Assembly: GCA_013330825.1 (NCBI GenBank)
Contig: DUHN01000046.1
Span: forward strand, 1 to 8,489
Reading direction: 5' to 3'
Origin: Candidatus Woesearchaeota archaeon
GTDB taxonomy: Archaea; Nanobdellota; Nanobdellia; Woesearchaeales; GW2011-AR4
DNA length: 8,489 nucleotides
The position numbers were made by a program, and so were the translations under genes. The notes beneath the pieces were generated by a model. The model was not told the DNA's origin, did no database searches, and saw only the letters and a program-made list of their open reading frames with translations. Numbering within the stretch: position 1 is the first letter of the stretch; every line of letters begins with the position of its first letter. Below are positions 6,406 to 8,489 of the stretch, piece by piece.

Positions 6406-7760
6406 TTATGCCTCTCTCCGGCTTCATCATCCCCACGCCCCTCTTCTGCTGGATTTCCACCCCGTGAAGAAGGTGGAGAGACATTGCCTTCCACTGTCCC
6501 CTGTCCCGGTCCGGGCTTCCCATGCTCAAGCGATGAGTAGGGGGTGATCTCCCGCAGCTTGCGCTTGTCCTCTTCAGTCTGTCCGGATATCCTGTCGATA
6601 AGCGAGTTGAAGAACTGCCACAGGCCGAACACGGAGATGTGCGGCTCCTTTGGAGCGCCAGCCACCCCTTCCCAGGTGTATTTTCCCGTGGAGAGCGCCC
6701 TCCAATCGAAGGCAGGATCCCCTTCCCCGCCGCCCTTCGGCTCTCCGGTGAGAGCGTTGTCATTGAAGATGCCCCTCTTCCACGCATCGATGTACTCCCC
6801 AACGGTCCTTGAGGCGGGATGCTGGGTCCCGTACTGGTAGTCTTTCATGAACTGGCTCCATTCCTGCATCATCTCCGCCTCGACATTCCTGCTGCTGCCT
6901 TCGAGCGCATAGGTCCTGACGAACCTGATTTCGTCCCGGGGAGAGAGCTGGAACAGCGGCAGCCGCATGATCTCCGCGCGCAGCGGATGGTAGTTTTCGA
7001 GATACCTCCTTTTGGTCTCATGCTCCTTGAAGCTGGCTTCCAGCCGCGCCTTGAGCGCATCGAGGGCGGACGTCCATGCCTCGATATCGCTTGACGTCGG
7101 ATTCCTGCCGAGGCCGTCATAGACGGCATTGAGCGTGTTCACTGATTCCCTTGTCAGGAATGACCATCCCACGACCATCTCCTTGTCCGCCATACGGGCC
7201 CAATCCGCCTGGGCTTGTTTGGAGCGGTAGTCGACGTATTCCTGCTCTATGGCCTTGTACGGCTTCTGCCCTGCCTGCGCACGATCAGTATTGATGTCCA
7301 AGACCGTCTTCTTGAACGCCCGCATCTTCTGGATATAGATATCATACCTCAATGCCTGGTCATACACCCTCATCACCAGCAGCCTGTTGCGGTACATGAT
7401 TTCCGGCTCCATCCCTGGGCGGTTGTAGAGTTTCCCCCACTCTTCCCTCAGCCTTCCGAGCCCGGCCCTTCTGAGCAGGTCCCTCCACCGGTTGGTGAGC
7501 CATCCGCTTCCCGTCCTTGCTTTCTCTGCCCCTTCCCTTGCCTCCCCGCGCTTCATGAGCGCCCAGCTGACTACGATGAGCATCACGATGCCGCCAACCA
7601 CCCAGATGCCATTGATTGCTCCCTGAATGCCCTGCGCTCCCGCTACCGGCCATCCGCCGAACGGAGCCCTCTCTTTGAAGGCGTAGGAGAAGAGCAGGTG
7701 CACGAGGCTAATGGCGAACACCGTTCCCATGATCCGCGGCCAGTCCATTTCTCCCCTCAT
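6402..7760 (-). CDS. Two-helix membrane protein with large cytoplasmic helical domain, unknown function
   Basis: The product is 452 residues from the ATG at 7760. I chose this start because it overlaps the upstream stop as ATGA and has a GGAGG 11 bases upstream. A GTG at 7778, lying beside that GGAGG, is the longer alternative, and an ATG at 7748 the shorter one. Hydrophobic helices lie at about residues 11-28 and 48-69, joined by a Gly-rich loop. The second helix is followed by a basic stretch (KRGEAREG), so both ends are predicted to be cytoplasmic. Residues 85-405 form a mostly helical domain rich in Arg, Glu, Tyr and Trp. The tail at 411-452 is Gly/Pro/Glu-rich and probably disordered. 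I recognise no enzyme motif. The shape suits a membrane anchor holding a cytoplasmic scaffold, which is inference from topology and neighbours. Confidence 0.9.
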   Translation of the reverse strand: MRGEMDWPRIMGTVFAISLVHLLFSYAFKERAPFGGWPVAGAQGIQGAINGIWVVGGIVMLIVVSWALMKRGEAREGAEKARTGSGWLTNRWRDLLRRAGLGRLREEWGKLYNRPGMEPEIMYRNRLLVMRVYDQALRYDIYIQKMRAFKKTVLDINTDRAQAGQKPYKAIEQEYVDYRSKQAQADWARMADKEMVVGWSFLTRESVNTLNAVYDGLGRNPTSSDIEAWTSALDALKARLEASFKEHETKRRYLENYHPLRAEIMRLPLFQLSPRDEIRFVRTYALEGSSRNVEAEMMQEWSQFMKDYQYGTQHPASRTVGEYIDAWKRGIFNDNALTGEPKGGGEGDPAFDWRALSTGKYTWEGVAGAPKEPHISVFGLWQFFNSLIDRISGQTEEDKRKLREITPYSSLEHGKPGPGQGTVEGNVSPPSSRGGNPAEEGRGDDEAGERHK

Positions 7761-8489
7761 ACTCCCGATTGCCTCCACATTCCGCGTGCGATGATGAACA
7801 TCATGATGATGTACGCGATCCAGATCAGCGTGTTGACGCTCAGGGGATTGGGATCAGCGGCGAGATTCGCGGCAAAGATGACCGAGAACGCCCAGTTGAG
7901 CTTGGAGCCGTACTGCGCATCCCCTCCTATCTTGAGGTCGTGGAACAGCCACGCCAACAGCACCGCCATCGAGACGAAGATGATAAGCCTGCTTTCCCTC
8001 ATCGTCAGGATGCCATACTGGCCGAAGAGCAGGGTGAATATCTGGTTGAAGGTGCCTGCCTGCCAGAAGTAATAGTTCATGCTCGAGGCGATGACACCGC
8101 TGACGAACGTGCACAGGATCCACATCCCGGCTGTTCCCTCCACAGAATCTATTCTCAGGCCGAAAATGCGCAGCCCGTAGTACAGGATGAGCGTCATGAA
8201 TGCGGTGTTCACGATGAACTTCATGTTGAAGAACGGCGCGAAGAAGCCGACCTTCCAGATGAAGCCGCCGCCGCCGACCAGGTTCCAGGAGACCACCACT
8301 GCAATGCCGAAGAGCGCGAGATGAACCCCGGTGTTCTCCGCCTTCGTCAGGTCCTTCGCAAGCAGTTTGGCAAGGAGGTAGAGGATTCCCCACAATATCA
8401 CGGTGTTTATGCCGAAGTATATCCACGGGCTTGAGAGCACGGACTGGGCGGCGACGATTGGAAGGACCAGCAACGCCGCGATTCCAACC
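7757..8489 (-). CDS. Multi-spanning membrane protein of unknown function, 5' end missing
   Basis: The reading frame is open from the right edge to a TGA at 7759-7757, giving 243 visible residues. The first visible in-frame start-like codon is a TTG at 8473, but the frame continues upstream of it. The first residues (VGIAALLVLPIVAAQS) look like the end of a signal peptide or first membrane helix, so the true start probably lies just outside the window. Hydrophobic segments follow at about residues 24-43, 53-72, 91-110, 119-138, 167-183, 199-211 (short) and 217-235, giving six or seven membrane helices with very short loops and a Gly run at 72-75. There is no large soluble domain, catalytic motif or transporter signature that I recognise. 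The gene overlaps the next one by 4 bases (ATGA), so the two are probably translated together. The role is unknown; a channel or membrane platform subunit is possible by shape only. Confidence 0.88.
   Translation of the reverse strand, partial: VGIAALLVLPIVAAQSVLSSPWIYFGINTVILWGILYLLAKLLAKDLTKAENTGVHLALFGIAVVVSWNLVGGGGFIWKVGFFAPFFNMKFIVNTAFMTLILYYGLRIFGLRIDSVEGTAGMWILCTFVSGVIASSMNYYFWQAGTFNQIFTLLFGQYGILTMRESRLIIFVSMAVLLAWLFHDLKIGGDAQYGSKLNWAFSVIFAANLAADPNPLSVNTLIWIAYIIMMFIIARGMWRQSGV
7772..7776 (-). promoter_or_regulatory. Ribosome binding site for the two-helix membrane protein
   Basis: GGAGG on the minus strand lies inside the last codons of the upstream gene, 11 bases before the ATG at 7760. 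It supports the 7760 start over the GTG at 7778, because that GTG abuts the motif and could not use it. Confidence 0.55.

Noticed and set aside
7791..7804. Palindrome ATGATG-AA-CATCAT as a possible operator
   Set aside because: It lies deep inside the membrane-protein gene and is explained by the codons for consecutive Ile and Met residues (IIMMFII) in a membrane helix.
1..8489. Known type IV secretion, pilus, or conjugation cluster
   Set aside because: The mix of membrane and soluble proteins suggested it, but no VirB4/FtsK/PilT-like ATPase motif, prepilin signal or relaxase motif is present in any product within the window. Only the missing neighbours could revive the idea.

Overview
The window looks like one long operon on the minus strand. 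It is read from the right edge towards the left edge and holds six large protein genes: one cut by the right edge, four complete, one cut by the left edge. Genes overlap by 4 bases or are separated by about 10 to 50 bases, so there is no room for internal promoters or terminators. The plus strand carries only antisense shadows of these genes. I see no RNA gene, mobile element, CRISPR array or stretch of more than 300 bases without a gene.

Organism (inference): G+C is moderate to high. Arginine is written mostly with AGG/AGA, and the isoleucine codon ATA is common. Ribosome binding sites are of the GGAGG / AGGTGA type. Several products are uncharacterised membrane proteins with a short signal peptide followed by aromatic-rich helices. 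This combination suggests an archaeon, possibly of a small-genome (DPANN-type) lineage, but no marker gene is present to prove it.

Layout in the direction of transcription: (1) 8489-7757, multi-spanning membrane protein, 5' end missing. (2) 7760-6402, two-helix membrane anchor with a large cytoplasmic domain. (3) 6368-4851, soluble, almost all-helical protein. (4) 4840-3176, soluble protein with an N-terminal coiled coil. (5) 3126-1993, protein with signal peptide, four membrane helices, a Gly/Pro-rich outside loop, a fifth membrane helix and a cytoplasmic helical domain. (6) 1996 to beyond base 1, helical protein followed by at least two copies of a beta-rich domain with a fixed W-V-x-A-R-x-G-x2-W-K motif and a C-x12-C cysteine pair.

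None of the six products shows a catalytic or nucleotide-binding motif that I recognise. Three membrane proteins alternating with three large helical soluble proteins, translationally coupled, suggests the parts of one membrane-associated assembly with a large cytoplasmic mass. Its function cannot be read from the sequence. The missing genes on either side, for example an ATPase or a secreted substrate, would be the most informative context.
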